A DNA stretch of 47,132 nucleotides from Edaphobacter sp. (GTDB lineage Bacteria > Acidobacteriota > Terriglobia > Terriglobales > Acidobacteriaceae): assembly GCA_025462645.1 (NCBI GenBank), contig JAOAPB010000020.1:1-47132 (forward strand), in the 5' to 3' direction. Each line of letters starts with the position of its first letter. The first letter of the stretch is position 1. The notes below the pieces were generated by a model. That model made no database searches. It was not told the DNA's origin and worked only from the letters and a program-made list of their open reading frames with translations. This document shows, one piece after another, positions 34,643 through 44,284 of the stretch. Position numbers and translations under genes: made by a program.

Positions 34643-35587
34643 ATGCGTCGGGTTGCAGAGGCGGGCGGGAGCGTGCTGACTCCCGAAGATAAGGGCTATC
34701 CGGAGCGGCTGCGCGAGATCTACGATCCTCCAGCGGTACTTTGGATACGCGGGAGTGTTGCCTTGTTGTCGAGGCCGGGTATCGCGGTTGTGGGGACCCG
34801 ACAACCCTCTCCGTACGGGGCGGGGATGGCGGAGCTGCTGTCGCGGGATCTGGCGAATCGGCGACTTGTGATTCTGAGTGGGATGGCTCGGGGGGTGGAT
34901 ACGGCGGCGCATAAGGGAGCGATCGAGGCCGGTGGCAAGACGGTGGCAGTATGGGGGACGGGAATCGATGTCATCTACCCGAAGGAGAACAAGAAGCTGG
35001 CGGAGAGTATTGTCGCTACGGGTGGGACGATTGTGAGCGAGTACCCGCTGGGGACGTTTCCGGCACCGCAGAACTTCCCGATCCGGAACCGGATTCTGAG
35101 CGGCATGAGCGTAGGCGTGCTCGTGATCGAGGCGGCGGAGTACAGTGGGACGAGGATCACGGCACGCTGCGCGATGGAACAGAATCGCGATGTCTATGCC
35201 GTTCCGGGCAATGTGACGAACAAGAATGCCTGGGGACCTAACACATTGATAAAGCAGGGGGCTAAGCTTACTGCCACATGGGAGGACGTGTGGGAGGATC
35301 TTCCTTCGCAAGTTCGGCTTCAGCTTGAGGATGAATTGGCGGCACAGAGAACGGATGAATCGAAAGCAGGAGGGACCGCATCCTTATTTAGCGAGACGCC
35401 CCTAACAGAACATGAACGGCTGGTGATGGAGCGGTTGCGACATGACGAAGCGACGCAACTGGATGATCTGATGGAACGACTGGAGGCGGAGTTGGGGTCT
35501 GCCGAGATATTTACGGCGCTCTTCGAACTGGAGATCGCAGGGCGGGTGAAACAGCTACCGGGTAAGAATTATGTGCGGACGTTCTGA
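34643..35587 (+). CDS. dprA: DNA-processing protein DprA, Rossmann and C-terminal domains
   Basis: DprA/Smf binds single-stranded DNA entering the cell and loads RecA during transformation. This frame holds the Rossmann-like domain with VLTPEDKGYPERLREIYDPP, VVGTRQPSPYGAGMAELLS, SGMARGVDTAAHKGAIEAGG, GTGIDVIYPKENKKLAE and NFPIRNRILSGMS, then a C-terminal winged-helix DML1 domain. The first ATG in frame (34643) is two bases after the stop of the N-terminal fragment, so coupled re-initiation could still yield this part. The open frame itself reaches back to 34610. Together with the upstream fragment it makes a normal full-length DprA of about 390 residues. Confidence 0.9.
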   Translation: MRRVAEAGGSVLTPEDKGYPERLREIYDPPAVLWIRGSVALLSRPGIAVVGTRQPSPYGAGMAELLSRDLANRRLVILSGMARGVDTAAHKGAIEAGGKTVAVWGTGIDVIYPKENKKLAESIVATGGTIVSEYPLGTFPAPQNFPIRNRILSGMSVGVLVIEAAEYSGTRITARCAMEQNRDVYAVPGNVTNKNAWGPNTLIKQGAKLTATWEDVWEDLPSQVRLQLEDELAAQRTDESKAGGTASLFSETPLTEHERLVMERLRHDEATQLDDLMERLEAELGSAEIFTALFELEIAGRVKQLPGKNYVRTF

Positions 35588-35859
35588 TTCGTTCGCGGAA
35601 CGACGGGAGATCCGGTTGTGGTATCGAAGATTCAAACTGCGTAAGTGTAACGTGTCGTTGGACTTGCCTCTCCAGGACCAGGGTGTGCGGTTTTGCACAA
35701 AAACACCTCGTGACGGTGGCCTTCCGAAGGGTTTTTCGTTGGTTCAGGAATTATGCGGAGATGACGTATCCGGCGGAAGCGTGTTAGGTTCGCAAGGGAA
35801 TCAGGAAAGATTTGGAACGTTTTGCTTCGGCATTGCGTTCTGGTGGATGAAGGGAACGA

Positions 35860-38685
35860 ATGGGTAAATCACTTGTGATCGTGGAATCGCCGGCAAAGGC
35901 GAAGACGATCAATAAATATCTCGGCAGTGACTACATAGTAGAGGCTTCGATTGGCCACATTATGGATCTGCCGAAGAACGAGATCGGCGTGGAGCTGAAG
36001 AGGCGTACGTTTGAGCCGACGCTGATTGTCTCCCCTGGCAAAGAAAAGATTGTGGAGCGGCTGAAGAAGCTGGCGGCGAAGGCGGACATGGTCTATCTGG
36101 CGCCTGACCCGGACCGCGAAGGCGAGGCGATCGCCGCGCATCTGTCGATACAGCTGCTGCCGATGGTTAAGGACAAGTCGAAGATCCGGCGGGTCACCTT
36201 TAACGAGATTACGAAGAAGGCTGTGCAGGCTGCGTTTGCCCATGCCCGGGATGTGGACGAGAATCTGGTCGACGCGCAGCAGACCCGGCGCGTGCTGGAT
36301 CGGCTGGTGGGGTATCAGGTGTCGCCGCTGCTGTGGGACAAGGTTCGCCGTGGGTTGAGCGCGGGGCGTGTGCAGACGGTGGCGCTGCGCCTGATTGTAG
36401 AGCGCGAGCAGGAGATCAACGAGTTCAAGCCGGTGGAGTACTGGACGATCAATGCACATCTGAAGCCGAGCCCGGATGGCCAGGAGTTTGTCGCCCGGTT
36501 CGTCGGCATTGATGGCGTTGCGGCGCGGGTTCCGAACGGCGTGGATGAGAGCGGTAAAGAGCTTTTTATCGCGAGCTCGCTACCGACTCAAAAGCGGATC
36601 GACGAAGTTGTCGCGCAGCTTGAAAAGGCGAAGTGGTCGGTACGCTCTATCGAGCGCAAGGAGCGCAGGCGGAATCCGACGGCTCCGTTCACGACCAGCA
36701 AGCTGCAGCAGGACGCTTCGAGTCGGCTGGGCTTCAATGTGCGGCGGACGATGGGTGTGGCGCAACGACTGTATGAGGGCGTGGAGATCGGCAAAGAGGG
36801 TACGGTCGGTCTGATTACGTATATGCGTACGGATTCAACCCGCGTTGCTCCCGATGCGATCGCCGAAGCGCGCTCCTATGTCGAGAAAAATCTCGGTGGA
36901 CAGTATCTACCGGCAAAGCCGAATGAGTACAAGAGCAAGAAGGACGCGCAGGATGCCCACGAAGCGATCCGTCCGACGAACGTTGCGTTCACCCCGGATT
37001 CGATCCGCAAGAGCCTGAGCGATGAGCAGTACAAGCTCTATAAGTTGATCTGGCAGAGGTTCGTCGCTTCGCAGATGGTTCCGGCGGTGTTCGACCAGAC
37101 GACCGTCGATATTGCGGCGACAGCGGACAAGCGTTATGACTTCCGCGTGACGGGATCGGTGCTGAAGTTCGATGGCTTCCTGAAGGTGTATGAGGCTGCA
37201 AAGGTCGATCAGGCTAAGGACGATGAGGACGAGGATGATCGGCGTCTGCCTGAGCTGAAGGATGGACAAGCTCTTACGAAGCAGAAGATCGACTCGGAAC
37301 AGAAGTTCACGGAGCCTCCGCCGCGGTACAACGAAGCCTCGTTGGTCAAGGTGCTGGAAGAGCGGGGCATCGGGCGGCCTTCGACGTATGCGTCAATTAT
37401 TAATACGATTCAGGATCGCGACTATGTGAAGAAGATCGGGGCGAAGTTTGTGCCGACGGAGATCGGCACGGTTGTCACGAAGCTGCTGGTGAAGAACTTC
37501 CCGTACATCTTCGATACGCAGTACACGGCTACGCTCGAAGGCGAGCTGGATGCCGTGGAAGATGGCGAGGAGCGGTGGACCGATCTGTTGAGCGGCTTCT
37601 ATGACCACTTCGAGAAGGAGCTGAATGTCGCCAGTGAGAATATGGAAGACATCAAGCGGATGGAAGAGGCGACGAACGAGATCTGCGACAAGTGCGGAAG
37701 CCCGCTGATTCTGAAGTGGGGCAAGTTCGGGAGCTTTTATTCGTGCAGCAACTTCACCAAGGCCAAGCCGATGACGGTGGCTGCGGGTCCCTGGAAGAAG
37801 GATACGAAGGCGGTGACGAAGAAGATCACGACGGCTTTCACCTTCCCCATGACGGTAAAGGCGACGACGGATGACGAGTTCGCCTTCTCCAAAGAGGTCG
37901 CTGATGTGAAGGAGCTGGCTCCGGCTATCAACGAAGCAGCTGCGAAGGGCAAGAAGGTCACGGTTGAGCCGTTCAGCTGCGACTTCACGAAGGAGAACTT
38001 CGCTGCCAAGCCGGATCTTTCCGCGCCGGGAGCCGATGAGGCTCCGGAGGAGGAGGCTTGCGACAACTGTGGGCGAACGATGGTGTTGCGGAATGGGCCG
38101 TGGGGTCCGTTTATGGCCTGTCCGGGATATAACGAGGACCCACCGTGCAAGACGATTCGCAAGCTGACCCAGAAGGTGCAGCAGAAGCCTCCGGTGCAGT
38201 TGGAAGAGATGTGCCCGAAGTGCGGCAAACCGCTGCTTCTTCGCAATGGGCAATACGGCGAGTTCGTCAGCTGTAGCGGATATCCGAAGTGCAAGTACAT
38301 CAAGCAGGAGCTGCTGGATGTGAAGTGCCCGAAGGATGGTGGAGACATCGCCGTTCGCAAGACGAAGCGGGGCGACCTATTCTATGGCTGCGTGAACTAT
38401 CCGAAGTGTGACTTTGCCTCGAATCTGAAGCTGGTGAACCAGACGTGCCCGAAGTGCGAGAGTGCTTACCTGTTAGAGGTTGTCAACGACAAGGGTACTT
38501 ATCTGGTATGCCCGAACAATCTCGATACCTTGCCGAAGAGGCGGAAGAAGAAGGGTGCTGCCGAGGAAGAGCCGACGGCTCTTCCATGCAGCTATGAGAA
38601 GAAGATTGCCGGACCAGGACTCGCTCCGGTGGTTGAGAGGCCTGATCCGGAGACGGTTCGTCCTGTCGTCGAAAGTGTTGCATAA
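35860..38685 (+). CDS. topA: DNA topoisomerase I
   Basis: Relaxes negative supercoils. 941 residues: TOPRIM domain (MGKSLVIVESPAKAKTINKY; DPDREGE 83-89), core with catalytic Tyr321 in GLITYMRTDSTR, then a long C-terminal tail of about five zinc ribbons (CDKCGSPLILKWGKFGSFYSC, a related CDNCGRTMVLRNGPWGPF, CPKCGKPLLLRNGQYGEF, CPKDGGDIAVRKTKRG and CPKCESAYLLEV). The first ribbon is separated from the next by a 110-residue linker rich in Lys and Ala. The 272 nt upstream (35588-35859) contain no gene I can support. The next gene starts 13 nt downstream. Confidence 0.97.
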   Translation: MGKSLVIVESPAKAKTINKYLGSDYIVEASIGHIMDLPKNEIGVELKRRTFEPTLIVSPGKEKIVERLKKLAAKADMVYLAPDPDREGEAIAAHLSIQLLPMVKDKSKIRRVTFNEITKKAVQAAFAHARDVDENLVDAQQTRRVLDRLVGYQVSPLLWDKVRRGLSAGRVQTVALRLIVEREQEINEFKPVEYWTINAHLKPSPDGQEFVARFVGIDGVAARVPNGVDESGKELFIASSLPTQKRIDEVVAQLEKAKWSVRSIERKERRRNPTAPFTTSKLQQDASSRLGFNVRRTMGVAQRLYEGVEIGKEGTVGLITYMRTDSTRVAPDAIAEARSYVEKNLGGQYLPAKPNEYKSKKDAQDAHEAIRPTNVAFTPDSIRKSLSDEQYKLYKLIWQRFVASQMVPAVFDQTTVDIAATADKRYDFRVTGSVLKFDGFLKVYEAAKVDQAKDDEDEDDRRLPELKDGQALTKQKIDSEQKFTEPPPRYNEASLVKVLEERGIGRPSTYASIINTIQDRDYVKKIGAKFVPTEIGTVVTKLLVKNFPYIFDTQYTATLEGELDAVEDGEERWTDLLSGFYDHFEKELNVASENMEDIKRMEEATNEICDKCGSPLILKWGKFGSFYSCSNFTKAKPMTVAAGPWKKDTKAVTKKITTAFTFPMTVKATTDDEFAFSKEVADVKELAPAINEAAAKGKKVTVEPFSCDFTKENFAAKPDLSAPGADEAPEEEACDNCGRTMVLRNGPWGPFMACPGYNEDPPCKTIRKLTQKVQQKPPVQLEEMCPKCGKPLLLRNGQYGEFVSCSGYPKCKYIKQELLDVKCPKDGGDIAVRKTKRGDLFYGCVNYPKCDFASNLKLVNQTCPKCESAYLLEVVNDKGTYLVCPNNLDTLPKRRKKKGAAEEEPTALPCSYEKKIAGPGLAPVVERPDPETVRPVVESVA

Positions 38686-38698
38686 ATAAGGAGAACGA

Positions 38699-39124
38699 AT
38701 GGCAACCCCAGTGGATGCAGAGTTAGTGTTGCGCCTGTACGAGCTGCGGCGGGAAGAGACGCTGCGCAAGGCCAGGCGGTTTATGGTCTCCGAGTTCAAT
38801 CCAAAGAACCTGGAAGAGCTACGGGCGGTGTCGCGCGATGGTAAATCCGAGCATAACCCGGCCTGGCGGCAGGTCTTGAGCTACTGGGAGATGGCGACTT
38901 CGATGGTGCTGCGGGGGGCGATCGATGCAGATCTGTTCCTGGATTCGAATGCTGAGGGAATCTTGTTGTATGCCAAGTTCCACCACTTCCATGCGGAGAG
39001 CGAGAAGGAGAGTGGGAACCAGTTTATGAGGCAGACCGCCACGTTGATCGCGAAGTATCCCTCGGCGAAGGAGCGGTATGAGGTGATGCTGAAGACATTT
39101 GGGCCTCCGAAGAGTTCGGCCTAG
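38699..39124 (+). CDS. Conserved-looking hypothetical protein, 141 residues
   Basis: Starts 13 nt after topA with AAGGAG 5 nt before the ATG. Predicted mainly helical and soluble: VLRLYELRREETLRKARRFM, then AWRQVLSYWEMATSMVLRGA and DADLFLDSNAEGILLYAKFH, with a His/Glu-rich middle. No family recognised. The close spacing suggests co-transcription with topA. Confidence 0.75.
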   Translation: MATPVDAELVLRLYELRREETLRKARRFMVSEFNPKNLEELRAVSRDGKSEHNPAWRQVLSYWEMATSMVLRGAIDADLFLDSNAEGILLYAKFHHFHAESEKESGNQFMRQTATLIAKYPSAKERYEVMLKTFGPPKSSA

Positions 39125-39282
39125 GGCTGGTTGGGTAGGTCTGTGGGCGAGGCTCGGGTTTCCTTTTCTGCATCATTTCTGTTACAAATGCGTTGTGACC
39201 TCCGGGGACCGAGAACCCGCGGCGGTGGCCCTTTTGTGCGTAGGCCACGTCGTAACTTGTTGAGAAGATGCAGGTAGCAACC

Positions 39283-39567
39283 ATGGCGAAGGCAGTTTGG
39301 AACGGTCAGACGCTGGCCGAGAGCGAAAAGTTCGAGACAGTCGAGGGGAATATTTACTTTCCGGACGAGTCCGTCAAACGGGAGTTTTTGAGACCGAGTT
39401 CAACGACCTCCAGCTGCCCCTGGAAGGGGCAGGCACGGTACTACACGATCCTTGTGGACGGGCAGGAGAATCCCGATGCGGCCTGGTACTATCCCGATCC
39501 CAAGCCGGCGGCCCGGAATGTGAAGCATCACATCGCCTTCTGGCGGGGCGTAGAAGTTACGAAATAA
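39283..39567 (+). CDS. DUF427 protein
   Basis: 94 residues from ATG 39283; an earlier in-frame ATG at 39268 adds five residues. It has the DUF427 pattern: KAVWNGQTLAESEKFETVEG, NIYFPDESV, SSCPWKGQARYYTILVDGQE, AAWYYPDPKPAARNVKHHIA. These small beta-rich proteins are of unknown function. 158 nt separate it from the previous gene. Confidence 0.85.
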   Translation: MAKAVWNGQTLAESEKFETVEGNIYFPDESVKREFLRPSSTTSSCPWKGQARYYTILVDGQENPDAAWYYPDPKPAARNVKHHIAFWRGVEVTK

Positions 39568-39592
39568 ATATATTGGTAATGAGTACCCTACA

Positions 39593-39612
39593 GGAGAGGC
39601 AACGGCCTCTCC
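39593..39612 (+). terminator. Hairpin terminator after the DUF427 gene
   Basis: GGAGAGGC (39593-39600) pairs with GCCTCTCC (39605-39612) around AACG; a weak T-rich stretch (TATTGTTTT) follows. It lies in the gap between convergent genes. Confidence 0.6.
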
Positions 39613-39622
39613 CGTATTGTTT

Positions 39623-41128
39623 TCAGTAGGCCTGAGCCTGATTCAGCGGAAGGCGAATCTGGAAGCAGGTGGCTCCTGGCTTGGACTCTACGTGGGTAAA
39701 GCCGGAGTGCTTCGTGACGATGCGCTGCACCGTGTCCAGCCCAAGACCGAGTCCGCGGCCCGGAGCCTTGGTGGTATAAAACGGCTCGAAGATGCGCGAT
39801 TTGAGGTCTGGCTCAATGCCAGGCCCTGAATCCCAGACCTCGACAAAGGCCAGCTGGCCGCTGAGGCGGGTGTGGAGGCGAAGAGTGCCGTGATCTTTCA
39901 TGGCGTCCAGTGCGTTTTCGATAAGCGCTGTCCAGACCTGGTTGAGCTCGCTGCCGTATGCCCCGACCGGAGGGAGTGCGGGGTCGAAGTTGGTTTCGAC
40001 TTTGACGTCGTGCAGGCGGGACTTGAACATGACTAGCGTGTTCTCGAGTGCCTGGGCCAGATCGACCTCCTGGATGGGAGCCTGGTCCATGTAGGAGTAG
40101 TCCTTGATCGCTCGGATGAGATCGAAGATGCGTACCGTGGAGTTCACGACGGTCTCGGCCATGCGCTCTACCCGGAGCGAGCTGGCGAAGGTTGCAACTG
40201 CGATGGGCAGGACCTCCGATGTCGCTATTCCGGCTAGTTCGTCGAGCTGCGCGGTCGTGATGGTGGTCTCGGACAACGAGGGGGCAATCGCCCAGGGGTT
40301 TGGGATATTGTGGTCCTCGAGCCACTTGATGAGGGTGCTCTCGCGATCGATCTCGGCCAGTGGATCGTGAGCGGTAGTCTCGGCGAGTGCCTCGTACTCG
40401 GCCATGCGGGAGCGGGTGCGGGCGATCCAGGAACGGTACTGCGAGGTTTGGGTGTCGGAGAGACAGAGATTGCCGAGGCGATACTTCTGATCACCGTACT
40501 GGCGGAGTTCGGAGAAGAGGCTGGAGGCGGAGCGCTGGGCCGCAGAGGCTGGGTTGTTGAGCTCGTGCGCAAGGTTCGCGGCGAGCTTGCCGAGGGCGGC
40601 CAGCTTTTCGGCCTGCTGCTCTATGCGTGTCACTTCGCGGACGCGGTCCAGGAGGACGGAGACGCAACGCTGAGTCATGGAAGGAATCGTGGCGAGCATC
40701 TGCGGGAAGAGATCCTGGTGAAGATGAAGCCCCCATACAGGGCCGACGGCATAGCCATCGCCGCCATAGGTCTTCATGCGGGAGAAGGGTAGCTTGCCTG
40801 TCATCTGACCGGCGCGGCCGATCCAGAGGGCACCGGAGCCGGAGTTGCGGCGGCGGACCTGGATCTCTCCCATGAGGATGAACTGGAGCTTGTCGCAGGG
40901 GCTTCCGTCCAGGAAGACGATGGCGCCATCGTCGCCGACGTTCTCGCTCCCGTTGGTTGCGAGCCAAGCGTACTCCGTGTCGGTGAGTCCGTCGAGGGAA
41001 GTGATGGTGCGGAGTGCGGTGATGAGCCGCGGAAGAGGAGTGGGCTCGGCTGGGGGACCTATGAAGACCAACTGCTCTCCCGGTGGAGGAGTGGGGAGTA
41101 AGGCTTCGTAGCTGCTTGGAGCTGCCAT
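39623..41128 (-). CDS. Sensor histidine kinase with Crp-like N-terminal domain
   Basis: 501 residues, no membrane span. The N-terminal half resembles a cyclic-nucleotide-binding fold (AIVFLDGSPCDKLQFILMGE then IQVRRR). A HisKA-type helix ALGKLAANLAHELNNPASAA carries the phospho-acceptor His in HELNNP. The HATPase domain has N box ELNQVWTALIENALDAMKD, G1 VWDSGPGIEP and G2 GRGLGLGLDTVQRI. No response regulator is encoded next to it. It probably detects a soluble ligand or redox signal in the cytoplasm. Confidence 0.88.
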   Translation of the reverse strand: MAAPSSYEALLPTPPPGEQLVFIGPPAEPTPLPRLITALRTITSLDGLTDTEYAWLATNGSENVGDDGAIVFLDGSPCDKLQFILMGEIQVRRRNSGSGALWIGRAGQMTGKLPFSRMKTYGGDGYAVGPVWGLHLHQDLFPQMLATIPSMTQRCVSVLLDRVREVTRIEQQAEKLAALGKLAANLAHELNNPASAAQRSASSLFSELRQYGDQKYRLGNLCLSDTQTSQYRSWIARTRSRMAEYEALAETTAHDPLAEIDRESTLIKWLEDHNIPNPWAIAPSLSETTITTAQLDELAGIATSEVLPIAVATFASSLRVERMAETVVNSTVRIFDLIRAIKDYSYMDQAPIQEVDLAQALENTLVMFKSRLHDVKVETNFDPALPPVGAYGSELNQVWTALIENALDAMKDHGTLRLHTRLSGQLAFVEVWDSGPGIEPDLKSRIFEPFYTTKAPGRGLGLGLDTVQRIVTKHSGFTHVESKPGATCFQIRLPLNQAQAY

Positions 41129-41263
41129 CTTGTATCTCCTTCTGCCAGAATCGGCAGGAAATCGATAGGACTCTCCATTGTTACAGAAGGAGAGTGGGGC
41201 GGAGGAGAAGTGTGGATGATTTGTGACGAATCGTACGACGACCGGGATTGGATGCTGATATCA

Positions 41264-41290
41264 ATCTCTACGATCTCTACGATCTCTACG
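41264..41290 (+). repeat. Short tandem repeat, three 9-nt units
   Basis: ATCTCTACG occurs three times in perfect tandem in the interval between ilvC and the kinase start. Too short for a CRISPR. Confidence 0.8.
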
Positions 41291-41363
41291 ACTGAGAGAC
41301 GATCCAGGTTCTGTGAAAATTGTAGTCCACGGCGAAACTATTTTCTATAAAGGTTTGCAACAG

Positions 41364-41401
41364 GAAGACGCCCCGGAGAAGATGCTCTCCGAGGCGTCTT
41401 C
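41364..41401 (-). terminator. Strong hairpin downstream of ilvC
   Basis: GAAGACGCCCCGGAGA (41364-41379) pairs with TCTCCGAGGCGTCTTC (41386-41401) with one mismatch. It sits 12 nt beyond the ilvC stop. The minus-strand tail is not T-rich, so it may act as a stability hairpin or weak terminator. Confidence 0.6.
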
Positions 41402-41413
41402 TGGCTGCGTGAG

Positions 41414-42595
<1,182 letters not shown>

Positions 42596-42693
42596 GTGTA
42601 CCTGGCCCAATTGAAGAATTCGTCCATGTTGTTTTGCTCTCTTCTTAATTCTACGTTGTGGAGCGTATCTCATGTGCCAGATTGAAGTGAGTT

Positions 42694-42720
42694 GAAAACC
42701 CGCATGGTTATTGGGTTTTC
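42694..42720. terminator. Hairpin between ilvN and ilvC
   Basis: GAAAACCC (42694-42701) pairs with GGGTTTTC (42713-42720). It may end the ilvD-ilvN transcript on the minus strand, or a plus-strand transcript out of repeat copy C. Confidence 0.45.
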
Positions 42721-42792
42721 GCGATGGCGGAGTCGTTTGGGGGCTTGACATGTCTTTTTCCTGAGAAATCGGAAGAAAAAAGAATGAAGGAG

Positions 42793-42810
42793 TCTCTCTC
42801 TCTCTCTCTC
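42793..42810 (+). repeat. Dinucleotide repeat (TC)9
   Basis: Eighteen-nucleotide TC/GA microsatellite directly after the ilvN stop codon (42811-42813). It could vary in length by slippage but lies outside the coding region. Confidence 0.9.
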
Positions 42811-43440
42811 TTAGATCTCCTCCTCATGAACGTCTTCGAACTCATTGGGGATGAGGTCGGCGGCTGGCTTCGCGTCGAAGTCGGGGCCCGTGGCGCCTTC
42901 TCCGTTGGGAGTGCCGAGGGCTTTGAGGACTCGGCTGGTGTGGTGGCCGCGCCGCATGGCCATGCGACCGGTGCGGGAGACCTCGAGGATCTCGAAGTTG
43001 CTCTCGCGGAGGACCTGGATGAGGCCTTCGATCTTGCTGGCGGCTCCGGTCATCTCGAGCATGATGGACTCGGGGGCGAGGTCGACGACGCGGGCGCGGA
43101 AGACGTTGGCCAGCTCGAAGATCTGCGAGCGGGAGTGCTGGCCGTGGGGGGAGTTGGGACCGGCGGCTACCTTGATGAGGCAGAGTTCGCGGATGACGGC
43201 TTCGCTGCGGCCTACCTCGTCGATCTCGACGGTGATCTCGAGCTTATAGAGCGAGGCCTTGATGCGGTGGGCGGCGTTCTCGGGAGCCTCGCAGACGATG
43301 GTCATGCGGGAGGTGTCGGAACGCTCGGATTCGCCTACGGTCAACGACACGATGTTGATGTTGAGGCGGCGGAAGAGCGAGGCGACCCGGGTGAGTACGC
43401 CGGGTTTGTCTTGGACCAGAGCAACGAAGGTGTGGAGCAT
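42811..43440 (-). CDS. ilvN: Acetohydroxyacid synthase small (regulatory) subunit
   Basis: 209 residues, longer than the enterobacterial 160 but close to the IlvH class. The N-terminal ACT domain (MLHTFVALVQDKPGVLTRVA, INIVSLTVGESE) binds valine for feedback inhibition. The C-terminal domain contains IKVAAG and VVDLAPESIMLEMTGAASKI. The last 40 residues form a variable acidic tail. It lies downstream of ilvB, separated from it by two unknown genes rather than adjoining it as in most bacteria. Confidence 0.96.
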   Translation of the reverse strand: MLHTFVALVQDKPGVLTRVASLFRRLNINIVSLTVGESERSDTSRMTIVCEAPENAAHRIKASLYKLEITVEIDEVGRSEAVIRELCLIKVAAGPNSPHGQHSRSQIFELANVFRARVVDLAPESIMLEMTGAASKIEGLIQVLRESNFEILEVSRTGRMAMRRGHHTSRVLKALGTPNGEGATGPDFDAKPAADLIPNEFEDVHEEEI

Positions 43441-43468
43441 GAAGTGCCTTTCAGTGGCTTACGAAGAT

Positions 43469-43933
43469 TCAGGGCTGCATGGTTGGAATGTAGATCTTGG
43501 GGATTTCGAAGAGGATGAGTTCGCCGGGCTTGGGTGTTGGTTTAGCGTCGCTGCAGAGATTGCCGGTGGTGATTCCGGTTTTGAGGATCGTGTCGATGGG
43601 GTAGTTGGTATAGAGCTCGCCGCGTGAACGGCAGTCGGCGTACATGTTCGAGAGGATGCGGATGATCGTGGCGTTTCCTGTGTCTACGAGGATGATTCCG
43701 TTTTTGTCGGTGGGCATGGTTACGGATACGATCTGGTCTACTCGGAGGGCCACGTTTAGCTTTTCGTCCGGGACTGGCTTGTTGGTCTTGGCGTTGATGA
43801 TTTTGATCTTTAGTGTGTGGGGTTGGGCGTTGGCGATAGGTGGTATGAGGGCGAGGAGCAGGAGGAGGAGTGCGGCAGCTCGGGTTTGGGGGCCGGGGGC
43901 ATTTCGAATCAGCTGTGTGAGGGTAGGGAGCAT
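43469..43933 (-). CDS. Secreted hypothetical protein within the ilv cluster
   Basis: 154 residues with an N-terminal export signal (RAAALLLLLLALIPPIANA then Q). The mature part looks like a small beta-sandwich: LKIKIINAKTNKPVPDEKLN, then TMPTDKNGIILVDT and two Cys (ADCRSRGEL, NLCSDAKP) that could form a disulfide. No family recognised. Its start is 4 nt after orf114 and its stop 28 nt before ilvN, so it is most likely on the same mRNA. Confidence 0.7.
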   Translation of the reverse strand: MLPTLTQLIRNAPGPQTRAAALLLLLLALIPPIANAQPHTLKIKIINAKTNKPVPDEKLNVALRVDQIVSVTMPTDKNGIILVDTGNATIIRILSNMYADCRSRGELYTNYPIDTILKTGITTGNLCSDAKPTPKPGELILFEIPKIYIPTMQP

Positions 43934-43937
43934 AGGG

Positions 43938-44282
43938 TTAGCTCAATCTCTTTGTTGTTGCAAAGATGCGATTGTTCATTGAAATCGCTTTGTTGTTTTC
44001 CTCTAGTTCGTGAGGAGTGAGCGGCCTGTTTGTTGGGTGACCAAGAAATGGATTCCACCAATGGTCTCGCTGTATCTTCCAAGCACCGCCAATTGCCAAG
44101 GTGATGGATATGAAAAGCGCGATCAATCTGAGCGTTGGTGTCATCTGTCGCTCGCTCTTGTGGATCTCTTCCTCAGTTAGATTGCCATCCGTATTTATCC
44201 ACGAGAATGTTTTGGCTCGGGAATTCGTCACGACACCCGCAATTCCTCCAAGTAGAAATATCCACCCTATTGATAGGGGCAT
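43938..44282 (-). CDS. Small membrane protein following ilvB, unknown function
   Basis: 114 residues from ATG 44282, two bases after the ilvB stop (TAAGAATG). Two hydrophobic spans: an N-terminal IGWIFLLGGIAGVVT and an internal LRLIALFISITLAIGGA. The rest is polar with WNPFLGHPTNRPLTPHELEE. No family recognised. A longer overlapping frame through ilvB exists but is a shadow. Confidence 0.6.
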   Translation of the reverse strand: MPLSIGWIFLLGGIAGVVTNSRAKTFSWINTDGNLTEEEIHKSERQMTPTLRLIALFISITLAIGGAWKIQRDHWWNPFLGHPTNRPLTPHELEENNKAISMNNRIFATTKRLS

Positions 44283-44284
44283 TC

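Noticed and set aside
35571..35867. 98-codon plus-strand frame between dprA and topA
   Set aside because: It overlaps both neighbours at its ends, has no ribosome-binding site and shows no recognisable domain.
39024..39284. 86-codon minus-strand frame over the end of the 141-residue gene
   Set aside because: Lies antisense to a gene with good ribosome-binding site and composition; Ser/Pro/Arg-rich content is typical of a shadow frame.
41264..41290. CRISPR-like tandem repeat
   Set aside because: Units are 9 nt with no spacers and no cas genes in the window.
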